Notes: generated from the sequence alone by a model not told the origin. A DNA stretch of 64,000 nucleotides from Platerodrilus igneus (GCA_036346225.1 JARFIW010000003.1:8708001-8772000), one strand, 5' to 3'. Positions 11,657 to 22,916 are shown, numbered from the stretch's first letter. Program-made: numbers and translations.

Positions 11657-11664
11657 TATATAAG
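11657..11664 (+). promoter_or_regulatory. TATA box of block D
   Basis: TATATAAG, with an arthropod-like initiator TCATTC about 25 bases downstream (near 11685). The spacing fits a standard TATA/Inr RNA polymerase II promoter. Confidence 0.5.
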
Positions 11665-11902
11665 GAACCGAAAATAATAAGAGTCATTCATTCCCTTAAC
11701 GACGCACGGCTGTACCAGTCTAGACGAATTTATTAGGTGAATCTGAAATTAAATGTAGTCAAAAGTGACATAAAATAAAATTTAAGTGAAAAATAATATA
11801 AATGCGCGTGTAGTACGAATTCGTGTAAATTTGCCGTTAGTATTAAAAACGTAAGTCTAAATTTAATTAAAGCAAACAATCTTTACCATTTATTAATTTA
11901 GG

Positions 11903-12045
11903 GCTCTAAGTAATGCTCTAAGTAATGTTCTAAGAAACTATCTGAGTAAGGATCTGTGTAAGGTTCTGAGTGAGGATCTAAGAAATTCTCTAAGTAGTCA
12001 TCTAAAAAGTTTCTAAGTAATAATATAAATAAGGATCTAATGATA
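11903..12045 (+). repeat. 12-bp tandem repeat, about 12 copies
   Basis: Successive 12-mers such as GCTCTAAGTAAT, GTTCTAAGAAAC, GATCTGTGTAAG and GATCTAAGAAAT. All but one are exactly 12 bp; one is 11. The core is NNTCTAAGTAAN. It lies in the presumed transcribed leader of block D. Confidence 0.85.
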
Positions 12046-13042
12046 ATGTTAAACTAAATAAACAACTAAAGGATTCATTAAAGAACGTCTACAAGTTATT
12101 GGAAAACTGTGGATCACCGGGTTAAAAGCCGAGCTAAGGGTCAACGACTGGAACTAACAATCGATCTGGGTCACAAAGCTTCCGCAGGAGTCAACAGAAA
12201 GATACAAGGTCAGAATTTAAATTTATAATTTCTTGAATGTTGCATGTTTTATTTCAAATATTTGATAAGCATAAAACTCACATGTAATATAGGTAATATT
12301 TGTGTAAAAAGTCAACAAAAAAATTTTGGTTAGTACGTAAAAATTACGTTAAAAGGGGAATAGTTTTTTTGAGCGTTTAACAAAGCTTTCAATATAAAAC
12401 ATAATTATTTTTGCTGCTTTAATTGCTTAAGATTTTGGTAGTGAACAAATTTAATAAGAATATTTATTTTCATATGATTCAAAAGTTTTTATAGCTAGTA
12501 ATATTACAAGGACGTAGAGTTTATAAATTGTACATTTTCTTAGCCTATTATACAAAATTTAGTGAATTGCAAACTGTTAATTTTTCACTATTGCTCTGCT
12601 TAGTATTGCAAATAAAATATTTTCATATGGGATGTTTCACTTTTGGCATATTTGCAGATATAAACACAAAACTCAAATATTAAATTTCAGTTTAAAAAAC
12701 TTTAATCCAACCACAAAATCGAATACACAGACTCTATAAAGAATTCACCCACCCGTAACTAAAACAGGGGTGATACTAATATAAAACTAAATAATATCCT
12801 ACAACTCAGGAATTCCAAAGTGTAAAACCTAGGAGCTCGGGATTTCCCACTTTACTCCTGGATTTCATGAGAGAATCTTAGCCTTATAACAATGGAACAA
12901 ATTACAGTTACCTAATTATTACATAATTATGTGTTTTAGAGATTTCTAGGCATATGTCATCTATCAATAAAAAATTGATTTTTATTAGTATAGAAATATT
13001 ATTATATATATTATGATATTTATCCATTGAATACTCAATTCG

Positions 13043-13043
<1 letters not shown>

Positions 13044-13091
<48 letters not shown>
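13044..13091. repeat. TA microsatellite at the left end of transposon F
   Basis: About 48 bases of uninterrupted (AT)n ending in the TA that forms the target site of F. Confidence 0.95.
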
Positions 13092-13094
<3 letters not shown>

Positions 13095-13543
13095 GGTGTT
13101 TCAAAATTGCACGTCACTATTTTAAGGTAGTGTTTTTTAGCACAAAATAAACATAAAACTTCTAATAAACATATGCCCTAAAATGTACCCCTATGGAGTT
13201 ATAACCCCTTTAAGGGGGCTAGATGAAATTTAGTTTTTTTAATTATCTGAAGAACCACAAAAGATATTTTATTCAGATTTTTGTTGCCTACCCATGTTTT
13301 TATGCCAAATAAGATAGGCTTATCCATTTTTCGATAATAAGATCAGGAGCGTCCCATTCGGGGAACAATCACGTTTAACCCTGTAATTTTTTTGTGTGTA
13401 AGCTTTTATAAATTATAATGCCAGAATTAGAATCTTTTGACATTTCTGAGTAAAAAAGTCACTCTTGTTTGAAGTCGATATCTGTAGCCGTTTTCGAGTT
13501 AATTGAGGTAAAGCATTCAGGATGCCCTATGATACATACCTTA
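13092..13543. repeat. Left terminal inverted repeat of transposon F
   Basis: About 452 bp, complementary to 15007-15459. Matching blocks include the GGGGTTATAACTCCAT region, the TTTTTCGATAATAA region and the GATATCTGTAGCCGTTTTC region. Confidence 0.85.
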
Positions 13544-13912
13544 TTCGTTTAGTTTTAATATGAACTTCCCATATGCATAGGTATAAACCTAATAAACATA
13601 TGCCTTCAATATCTCTGTAACAACTTGGCATATGTATAAACTATACATATGTCTCAAATTAATCAATGTATTACTTAGATGTTGAAGACTAAAGCTAAAT
13701 GTCAAAATGCGATGTTAATCAAATAGCCTTGGATATTAGAAGCTCTACATTATAACAGTTGCATATCGTTTATTTGTTTGACAGGTGATTATGTATCTAC
13801 TATGTATTACCTTTGGTATGTTTAAACACTGTGTAAGTTACTAATATGTGTTACTAGTTCTGTTATTTTTTGTGTAAATTGGTACTTTGAAGACACTTTA
13901 ATTTGTTGTATC

Positions 13913-14957
13913 ATGGGAGACACCACAAACTTGTTCACATTTGCAGAACAAACAGACATGCTGTTAGTTTATGATGAAGTACAGAGAAATGGCGCTGCTA
14001 CAGTTCGCAGATAGCAAGAACAATTTCCAACTGGAAGGATACCAAATCGTAAAACATTTCAATCCATTGAAACACGTCTTAGGGAAACTGGCGCGCTAAA
14101 ACCTACACGAGTAAATGCTGGTCGACAAAGATTTCGACAAGATGTAAATGTTGAAGAACAAATACTCAATGCTGTTCAGTTATCTCCTAGTACTAGCACC
14201 AGAAGTTATCTCTTCGTTTTGGTGTTTCATCTGCAAGCGTTTGGCGAACATTGCACGAGCAGCAACTGTACCCATTTCACGTGACATCTGTGCAAGATTT
14301 GTTACCGCAAGATTACATCAAACGAACCAATTTTTCGCAGTGGTTAATTCGAAAATGCACACGACATCGTAACTTGTTGACCCACTTGCTAGTGACTGAT
14401 GAATCTACCTTTACAAGAAATGGAATTACCAATTTTTGCAATACCCATACTTGGGATAAAGAAAACCCCCATACCACTGTCATGAATCATTATCAGCATA
14501 CATTTTCCTTAAATGTCTGGTGAGGACTTCTTGTTGACAATCTTATCGGCCCCTTCTTTTTACCACGAAGACTTTCAGGAGTGTTTTATTTGAATATTCT
14601 GCAAAATAATCTTTATGAGCTGTTAGTGGATATTCCAATTCCTGATAGATGTGGGATTTGGTTTATGCATGACGGTGCCCCAGCCCACTTTTCTCATATT
14701 GTCACTGACTATTTAAACGCAGAATATGGTAACCGATGGATTGGCCGAAATGGACCTGTTAAATGGCCACCTCGATCTCCCGATCTAACACCGTTAGATT
14801 ATTTTGTCACGCAAGAGGAGTTAAGGAATCGGATCGTGGAGGCTGCTGATACTATTAAGAATCGTCCTGATGTTGTAAGACTTGCCAGAGAGCAATAGAT
14901 TCGCCGTGCTGGATGCTGCATACAACAAAATGGTGGGCATTTTAAACAGTTACTTTA
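13913..14957 (+). pseudogene. Transposon F transposase (DDxD, DUF4817-like N-terminus), broken
   Basis: Cut-and-paste transposase. It starts at ATG 13913 with an FAEQTDMLLVYDEVQRNGAA helix-turn-helix segment of DUF4817 type, followed by a second helical block (FPTGRIPNRKTFQSI...). The catalytic domain shows LLVTDESTF (first D), FMHDGAPAHF (second D) and WPPRSPDLTPLDYF (third D), with 41 residues between the second and third D. Lesions: TAG at 14012; a frameshift between about 14195 and 14250; TGA at 14521-14523; a short in-frame loss after LDYF, where family members carry a WG-containing stretch; and TAG at 14896-14898, after which the usual C-terminal CIQQNGGHF motif is still present, ending at 14957. 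It cannot encode an active enzyme. Confidence 0.88.
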
Positions 14958-15006
14958 AATGTTTAATTGTAAGAAATATTTTCAACTCTCAACATCTATG
15001 TAGGTA

Positions 15007-15459
15007 TGTAAAGTATCATAGGGAATCCTGAATGCTTCACCCCAATTAACTAGAAAACGGCTACAGATATCGACTTCAAACAAGAGTGACTTTTTTACTC
15101 AGAAATGTCAAAAGATTCTAGTTCTGGCATTATAACTTATAAAAGCTTACACACAAAAAAATTACAGGGTTAAACGTGATTGTTCCCCCCCGAATGGAAC
15201 GCTCCTTATTTTATTATCGAAAAATGGATAAGCCTATCTTATTTGGCATAAAAACATGGGTAGGCAACAAAAATCTGAATAAAGTATCTTTTGTGGTTCT
15301 TCAGATAATTAAAAAAACTCAATTTCACCTAGCCCCCTTAAAGGGGTTATAACTCCATAGGAGTACATTTTAGAGCATATGTTTATTAGAACTTTTATGT
15401 TTATTTTGTGCTAAAAAACACTCCCTTAAAATAGTGCCGTGCAATTTTGAAACACCCTG
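15007..15459. repeat. Right terminal inverted repeat of transposon F
   Basis: Partner of 13092-13543. It ends CACCCTG, then TA. A run of C at 15185-15190 and a few substitutions distinguish it from the left copy. Confidence 0.85.
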
Positions 15460-15470
15460 TATATATATAT

Positions 15471-15503
<33 letters not shown>

Positions 15504-15530
15504 CATGTATATATATATATTTATATATAT
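15460..15530. repeat. TA microsatellite between transposon F and element C
   Basis: About 70 bases of (TA)n with small interruptions (AAATAT, CATGTA). Elements F and C both insert into it. Confidence 0.95.
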
Positions 15531-17603
15531 ACTCATATTTAGACCAGGGTAGAAAATTAATTAATTACATCAAATAACTTTAATCACCGTGTATAAGGAA
15601 TTTTATTAGATAATACGCTTTATTAAAAAAACCGTGGAGCATAAAAATTCATTCGTTTCATTAAAAATAAGAGATTTAAATTATTTCCAAGACGCTTGCT
15701 ATAAAAAGAAGCAGTATTAAAATGCTCAACGTGTAGTTTAATTATTCCAAGTAAAGAAACACATGGAAATTACGTGCAAAATTTATATTAAATAATTCAA
15801 GTTTAAGTAACGAGTATTAAACAAAATGTACAAATAATAATTGAATATTTAATTAGGATTCACTAAAAATTAAAGGGTATTATTTTAATTGGAGTTAATT
15901 GAACCATTAGTAACATATAATATGCATAAAAGCTTGTAAAAACCCAATAATATTCAAATCGTAGAAGTGTTAGTTAGAAGTAGGACGATTGAACACCTGC
16001 GTATTTTTAAAAGTCTCGTTCTGCGTAAATTTTGCAGATAACAAATGGTTACAGAGAATGTTGGAGAAACCGTCGCTTAATATTCACGAGAAATACTAAT
16101 AAGGTGGGTTATTTCACAGTCCACGTGGGTTGTACAAAATCGATACTAAAGAATATCAATTTGTACCACTCAGAACAAGGTAGATAGAGACGGATAATAT
16201 GCGCAAGACAGAGACAGATATAGTAAAAGGCGTGATTTGAGCAACGTCACTGGGTTGCGATTGGGTGAAAATAAGAGGCAAACATGAGAGGTAAAAATAA
16301 CATTTCTGTATAAAAATTAATTAGTTATTCTCTGACGTTGCGAGGCGAGTGCAAATTTAATAAGAACCGCATGCCGGGCGGTCGAGATGGGAACATAGTA
16401 TGCGAAATTCTAGAAACTGTGCGTTTTGGGGGCAAAAGCGACGTATAGGCTAGCTATTATATATACCCGTGTTAATATGAGTTTCGCTCTCTTAGATTTT
16501 GATTATTCGATGCTTTAAAAAGTGCTCTCTGAGATTGAATAATTTAAACAGTTTGCTCGTATATTTTGGTGATTATTTAATACTTTAAAACAGTTTGCTC
16601 TTTACGTGCTACAATGAAAGTAATTTAGTGCACTTAGAAAAGAAGATGCAAGGTAATAAAGTTTAGTTATAATTGCGAGTACTGTACCAATTATTCAAAT
16701 TTGCAACGACAAATGAATAAACAAAAGTAGGCAGTTTTGGCGTATAGCGTGAAAGAAATCCACAAAACAAGATACAGATATACACAGATGAGTTCCGGAA
16801 AAGCACTGAAACAACTTTAGAGGAATGGTGGTGTAGAAAATTTTAAAGGCGACCAGTAATCCGAGGATCTAAACATAACCCAGTTGGAATGGTGTAATTA
16901 ACAGAGGACGATGTACATTGGAGCCACGAGTGCATTAACCTTCAGGTAACTTATGCTTTGTTGTTGGATTTTTGATGTTTTAGTGTGTGTTGAATAACTT
17001 TATAATTTATTTACTTAAAATGGACAGTAGTGAATTTGTACTAACAACAAATTTTTAATTTTAAGGTGAAATTTTCTTGTTTAAGTAGAAAGGAGTATTT
17101 AGTATTGATGTTCTGGATTATGATGAAAATTTGGGTATGTCTTTGAACTCAATTAGACGAACCTGGTTAATTAACGTAAAGGGGTTGGAGATGCTCCCTT
17201 TGTACTCAGACTCAGGTCTGCCAATATTGTTAAATTAATTAGTAGGCATCCTACAAGGACTTTAATTCTGGATGCACATTAAAATGATGACAAATTTAAT
17301 CTTGAAATTTTATGATACTGAAATTTATGCTGAAATTTAATTTTGAAATTTTAATGTATTATGAATATTGATGTAAATAGAGTTAACGTTGATGTTTGTG
17401 GTAGGAATGTATTTGTTTTTTTTATGAATGATGATGAAAGTTTTAACTAGGTGAGCAGCCGAGGCGGAAAAGAGTAAAGAGGCGATTAAGAGAAGAAAGT
17501 CAACGGACCAGTTAATTTAAAAGGTTTCACAGCATATATGACGGCCCAACGCTGGGGCTCGATTCGAAAACCGTAGTTCCCGGATTTTGGTGGATTCACA
17601 GCA
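15531..17603 (+). repeat. Element C 5' LTR
   Basis: A 2073-bp direct repeat of 20846-22918. It starts ACTCATATTTAGACCAGGG and ends GGATTCACAGCA. U3 holds the TATA box at 16458. A long transcribed part includes a TTCAG/GTAAC donor-like site near 16944. Near the 3' end (17533-17562) it contains a primer-binding-site-like stretch inside the LTR. Confidence 0.95.
16458..16465 (+). promoter_or_regulatory. TATA box of element C 5' LTR
   Basis: TATATATA, followed about 30 bases on by GCTCTCTTAGATTTTG. The same arrangement recurs in the 3' LTR, in E (32649) and in I (38066), supporting it as the family's core promoter. Confidence 0.6.
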
Positions 17604-17607
17604 TTCT

Positions 17608-17629
17608 TGGCGACCCAAAAGTGATGCTC
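17608..17629 (+). promoter_or_regulatory. Element C primer-binding site
   Basis: TGGCGACCCAAAAGTGATGC, four bases after the LTR end. The downstream bases (CTCGAGTTCC) are shared with element E, whose site is of tRNA-Lys type. Confidence 0.6.
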
Positions 17630-17744
17630 GAGTTCCAAATAAAATTTTTGTGATTTTATTCCAGGAAACTGGCGATCTGAGAGAGAGAGAGTTTCTGTTT
17701 GTGTATAAATTTAAGAGTATTTTTAGAGTGTGTGAGAGTGACGT

Positions 17745-19167
17745 ATGCAGAGAAAGGAGTGGTTAAGGAGTCAAGGTGTGGAAATTGGAAGTGACGATAG
17801 TGCATTGTGTGAAAAAAATTCGAAAATGGAAGAAGCTGGAGGCAGTAGAGATCAGTCGAGGACGGAATCAGGGGATCAAGGAAACGAAATGATAATGAGG
17901 ATGCTTGAAAGAATGAACGAAGAATCGAATAGAGCGAGGGAGGAGTCCAACAGAAAATTAGAACTGCTAAGCGATGAATCTAATAGAGCTAGGGAAGAAT
18001 CGAATAGAGCGAGGGAGGAGTCCAACCGAAAATTAGAGCAGATAAGCGGGAAAATTGAGCAATCGACTCAAGAATTTACAGAGTTTAAAAATAGTCTTAC
18101 CGTGAAAATGGGGGAGGTTAAAAATAGGGTTGAAAAAAATGAGCGTGATATTACAGGTCTTCGACAGGAAATGGGACATTTAAGGTCCGAAGTACGCATT
18201 TTTTGTGAAGAAGAAATAAATGTAAAAATGACTGAAGTAACGGACTCATGTAGGGATCAGTTAGGCAGGGTAAAACGCGAAGTTAGTGGTATTAAATACA
18301 ACATGTCAAGTTTAACGGGGGATGGTCCCAGATTTTATACAGGTGGAGTATCATTGGACCAACACATGAAGTTTTATGGCGATAACAGGGTAAATCCACA
18401 AATTTTTATTAATAGTGTAAGAAATCTAGTGGGAAATTTATTTGACGAACAGACTAAACTGAATACGATAAAGGCTTTATTGAAAGACAACGCGGAAGCA
18501 TGGTACAATTTAGTAGGACAGGACATAGACACGTATCAGGACTTTGAAAACAAATTTTTCACAACACTACTGGAGTGATCACAAACAGGATCAGATTAGG
18601 GACGACTTGATTACAGGAAAATTTAAGGGAGAGTTTGCAGGTTCTAGGGAACAATATGCCATTCGAAAGTACAGTGTGGCCAAACAACTTCATCCACCAT
18701 TGACGGACAGACAAATTATCAAGTACCTATCACGACATTTTGAACTGGAAATCAGACAACACGTGGCCTTACAAAACATCACAGAACGGGAGACATTTTT
18801 GGAGTATTTACAGAGATATGACGATGTATGTGTAGGACGGACAAGAGAGATACGGGAACGGAACATTAACACGGTTAGGTTTGACAACAGGGCACAGAAT
18901 TTTGCGAGACGGCCTGACTACAATAGAAACTTTCGACCGAATTGGGAACGACGAGGACAGGAATACAGAAGCAATAGTGCAACTAGGGGACCGACGCCAA
19001 GACCGAGTTACACGAGACAGAACAGTTTACCGGAAGTAAACAGCACTGTGACGAGCACGCCGAATAGAGACAGGGACACAGATATAAATACAAGGAGGAC
19101 GTACGCACAGGTTGTAGAAGCACAGCCAGAACCAAGCACTGAAAACAGGACGAGACAGGATTTTTAG
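17745..19167 (+). pseudogene. gag: Element C gag (one frameshift)
   Basis: Gag starts at ATG 17745, as in A and E. The N-terminus is acidic. Next comes a coiled-coil made of repeated EESNRAR-type heptads (about residues 55-110), then a helical region and the capsid (FYGDNRVNPQIFINSVRN near 18370; EAWYNLV near 18500). The frame ends at 18578 but the same protein continues one frame over from 18544, so a single-base indel near 18560-18575 splits it. The second part runs to TAG 19165-19167. The C-terminus is arginine-rich (RPDYNRNFRPNWERRGQ) and has no CCHC zinc knuckle, unlike element B. Because the split is in mid-capsid it looks like a mutation, not programmed. Confidence 0.88.
19159..19167 (+). 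promoter_or_regulatory. Candidate -1 frameshift site between gag and pol of element C
   Basis: The gag frame ends GAT TTT TAG. The pol frame is -1 to it and is open from TTT TTA at 19161. A ribosome stalled at the stop with TTT in the P site could slip back one base on the five-T run and read on into pol. The site is a plausible relative of U-rich slippery sites; no test of the downstream structure was done. Confidence 0.45.
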
Positions 19168-20060
19168 AACGCGACAGACCACTAGATTTCAGTGTAAATG
19201 TATATGAACATCCACGTGAATTTTTCAAAATTGAGGAGGAAGTAGAGCCAGAAACTGTAGAAAAATTATGTTTGCCAATTGTTAATATAGGAATTTTTGA
19301 GAATAATATAGAAGTATTACTGGATACAGGGGCAGAGGCGAGTTTAATATCGGAGGAATTCGTCAGCGAAATTAGGGATAAGGTTTGTGATAGAATTATG
19401 CCTATAAAGCGTAGCCATTTAGTAGCTCCAAATAAAAAGAAGTTTGCTGTAGTAAATAGTGTTGTGGTGCTTAGGATAGATATAGGAGGTTTAAGCTATG
19501 AACAGGAGTTTGTAATTGTACCTGGACTGAAGTTTCAGAGCATTTTAGGTGTTGACTGTATGATGAAGTTAGGGGTTTTGATAGATATGGAAAGGAAGGT
19601 AGTAAGGATTAAAGATAGGGTAGTGCCATGCAAGAGCAGTTATGAAGTCACAGAGGATGACACGTGGTTGAGTATTAATGTAGTAGAGGTAGAGGATGAT
19701 GAAGGTAAACAGATCAACACAATAAGATGTCCAGAGGATAGGATAGTAGAGGTTCAAGCTTTAGTACAAAAACATGCAGAATTAGTGGGGGTAGAAGCAA
19801 CAGCAGCATATCGGGAGCAGGTGAAGGCAGAATTAAGTAAATATGCACGTAAAATTAACCAATGGACCAAACCGCAATTCCATTGTCCACCATCCATGGA
19901 CACACTTTTGACGAGGTTAAGTGGCAAGTTTGTTTTTAATAAAGTAGATTTAAGGAATTCATTCTGGCTGATTCCATTACACAAGAATTCTAAAAGGTAC
20001 ATAGGATTTTCCGTAGAGAGAAAAATCGATAATTTTAAGGTAGTATCGTTTGGTTTGTCG
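19161..20060 (+). pseudogene. pol: Element C truncated pol: protease and RT stump
   Basis: Open in frame from 19161; the first Met is at 19272. The aspartic protease shows VLLDTGAEASLI (near 19316) and a GVDCMMKLGV block (near 19550). RT then appears abruptly: CPPSMDTLLTRLSG, KFVFNKVDL, FWLIPLHKNSKRYIGF and VVSFGLS (19880-20060). The fingers region that normally precedes is largely missing, so part of RT was deleted before the stump. The YxDD site, RNase H and integrase are absent. The frame stays open to 20276, but past 20060 it only translates the C-poor tract. Protease might still be made; the RT part cannot work. Confidence 0.85.
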
Positions 20061-20830
20061 GCAGAAAAGGAAACAATGATAAATAAGAAACAGACAAGTG
20101 TAGGGACTGAAGAAGAAGCAATATGTAAGAGTCAGGATAATAGGGATGAGTTTATTGTATGTGAGATAATAGGGATGATAAGTATAGATATAAAAGGAGG
20201 AGAAATAGGGATAAAGAGTATTAGGTTGGTGAGAAGAAAGACGTGGAGGGTCAAGGAGAGAGTTAGATTTAAATAACTGGATGAACAAAGGATAGAGAAA
20301 GGTGAATTTTAGTATAAATATAGAATAGAGAGTAGATAGGTATACAATAGAGTAAAATTTAAATAGGATAGGAGTAGGAATAGGTGTATATAGAAGAGTA
20401 GAAGTAGGTGTTTATAGAAAATAAAGCTAGGTATAGGATAAATAGGGGAGATAGTTAGAAATAGGAGTATAGGATGAGAAGGAAAATTAAATGTAGGAAG
20501 AAAATAAGATAGGTTAAGTGTAGATATTTCTTATAAGATTAGTGGAGAGTTAGGAATAGAATTTAGGAATAGGATAGGTATGTAGGTTGTATATAGGATT
20601 AGATGGATAAGTAGGATGAAGGTAGGGATAATTTCAGTTTATAAAATTAGGTGAGTTAGGAATAGGATAGGGATATAGGACAAGTGTAAATAATTTTTTT
20701 TGGATTGGATATAAGTTAGGTAAGTTAGATAGATAAGGGTAGAGTGAGATAGGCAATTTTTTTTGTAAATTTTTTTTGGCAGTCTAAATGCTTTATATTT
20801 GCATTCAAATAAGTGGGACTATTTGTATTC
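20060..20830 (+). other. Cytosine-depleted, TAGGATAGG-rich tract replacing pol in element C
   Basis: In the 480 bases from 20281 to 20760 I count seven C on the plus strand, about 1.5%. The sequence is made of loosely repeated GGATAG, TAGGAATAGG and GTAGGA words with T-runs near 20690 and 20760. It fills the place where RNase H, integrase and the 3' untranslated region should be. Purine-rich over long stretches, it could form multiple purine-primer-like or R-loop-prone segments; that is inference. Confidence 0.85.
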
Positions 20831-20833
20831 AAA

Positions 20834-20845
20834 TAGGGGGAAAAT
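20834..20845 (+). promoter_or_regulatory. Element C polypurine tract
   Basis: ATAGGGGGAAAAT immediately before the 3' LTR, the expected place for plus-strand priming. Confidence 0.65.
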
Positions 20846-22916
20846 ACTCATGTTTAGACCAGGGTAGAAAATTAATTAATTACATCAAATAATTTTAATC
20901 ACCGTGTATAAGAAATTTTATTAGATAATACGCTTTATTAAAAAAACCGTGGAGCATAAAAATTCATTCGTTTCATTAAAAATAAGAGATTTAAATTATT
21001 TACAAGACGCTTGCTATAAAAAGAAGCAGTATTAAAATGCTCAACGTGTAGTTTAATTATTCCAAGTAAAGAAACACATGGAATTTACTTGCAAAATTTA
21101 TATTAATTAATTCAAGTTTAAGTAACGAGTATTAAACAAAATGTACAAATAATAATTGAATATTTAATTAGGATTCACTAAAAATTAAAGGGTATTATTT
21201 TAATTGGAGTTAATTGAACCATTAGTACCATATAATATGCATAAAAGCTTGTAAAAACCCAATAATATTCAAATCGTAGAAGTGTTAGTTAGAAGTAGGA
21301 CGATTGAACACCTGCGTATTTTTAAAAGTCTCGTTCTGCGTAAATTTTGCAGATAACAAATGGTTACACAGAATGTTGGAGAAACCGTCGCTTAATATTC
21401 ACGAGAAATACTAATAAGGTGGGTTATTTCACAGTCCACGTGGGTTGTACAAAACCGATACTAAAGAATATCAATTTGTGCCACTCAGAACAGGGTAGAT
21501 AGAGACGGATAATATGCGCAAGGCAGAGACAGATATAGTAAAAGGCGTGATTTGAGCAACGTCACTGGGTTGCGATTGGGTGAAAATAAGAGGCAAACAT
21601 GAGAGGTAAAAATAACATTTCTGTATAAAAATTAATTAGTTATTCTCTGACGTTGCGAGGCGAGTGCAAATTTAATAAGAACCGCATGCCGGGCGGTCGA
21701 GATGGGAACATAGTATGCGAAATTCTAGAAACTGTCCGTTTTGGGGACAAAAGCGACGTATAGGCTAGCTATTATATATACCCGTGTTAATATGAGTTTT
21801 GCCCTCTTAGATTTTGATTATTCGATGCTTTAAAAAGTGCTCTCTGAGATTGAATAATTTAAACAGTTTGCTCGTATATTTTGGTGATTATTTAATACTT
21901 TAAAACAGTTTGCTCTTTACGTGCTACAATGAAAGTAATTTAGTGCACTTAGAAAAGAAGATGCAAGGTAATAAAGTTTAGTTATAATTGCGAGTACTGT
22001 ACCAATTATTCAAATTTGCAACGACAAATGAATAAACAAAAGTAGGCAGTTTTGGCGTATAGCGTGAAAGAAATCCACAAAACAAGATACAGATATACAC
22101 AGATGAGTTCCGGAAAAGCACTGAAACAACTTTAGAGGAATGGTGGTGTAGAAAATTTTAAAGGCGACCAGTAATCCAAGGATCTAAACATAACCCAGTT
22201 GGAATGGTGTGATTCACAGAGGACGATGTACATTGGAGCCACGAGTGCATTAACCTTCAGGTAACTTATGCTTTGTTGTTGGGTTTTTGATGTTTTAGTG
22301 TGTGTTGAATAACTTTATAATTTATTTACTTAAAATGGACAGTAGTGAATTTGTACTAACAACAAATTTTTAATTTTAAGGTGAAATTTTCTTGTTTAAG
22401 TAGAAAGGAGTATTTAGTATTGATGTTCTGGATTATGATGAAAATTTGGGTATGTCTTTGAGCTCAATTAGACGAACCTGGTTAATTAACGTAAAGGGGT
22501 GGGAGATGTTCCCTTTGTACTCAGACTCAGGTCTGCCAATATTGTTAAATTAATTAGTAGGCATCCTACAAGGACTTTAATTCTGGATGCACATTAAAAT
22601 GATGACAAATTTAATCTTGAAATTTTATGATACTGAAATTTATGCTGAAATTTAATTTTGAAATTTTAATGTATTATGAATATTGATGTAAATAGAGTTA
22701 ACGTTGATGTTTGTGGTAGGAATGTATTTGTTTTTTTTATGAATGAGGATGAAAGTTTTAACTAGGTGAGCAGCCGAGGCGGAAAAGAGTAAAGAGGCGA
22801 TTAACAGAAGAAAGTCAACGGACCAGTTAATTTAAAAGGTTTCACAGCATATATGACGGCCCAACGCTGGGGCTCGATTCGAAAACCGTAGTTCCCGGAT
22901 TTTGGTGGATTCACAG

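Larger units (their letters stand above)
10790..13043 (+). mobile_element. Block D: LTR-like sequence (possible solo LTR)
   Basis: No reading frame of note. It starts TGTAATGC next to one TA microsatellite and stops at another (13044). The inside is laid out like LTRs A, C and E: AATCACC-TGTATAA motifs early on (10936, 11089), a TATA box (11657) and a long leader with an AAG/GTCAG donor-like site (12210). Element C's LTR has AATCACCGTGTATAAG in the same early position. No internal domain follows, so a solo LTR is the simplest reading. Its 3' end is not proven. Confidence 0.4.
13092..15459 (+). mobile_element. Transposon F: Tc1/mariner-type element with ~450-bp terminal inverted repeats
   Basis: It begins CAGGGTGTTTCAAAATTGCA and ends with the complement, flanked by TA on both sides as in the Tc1/mariner superfamily. 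The inverted repeats are long, 13092-13543 against 15007-15459, and about 95% alike by eye. The centre carries one broken transposase. The length, 2368 bp, is larger than most mariners because of the long repeats. Confidence 0.9.

Noticed and set aside
20500..20700. Many TTAGG words, like the insect telomere repeat
   Set aside because: They are irregularly spaced and mixed with ATAGG and GTAGG inside a retrotransposon, so not a telomeric array.
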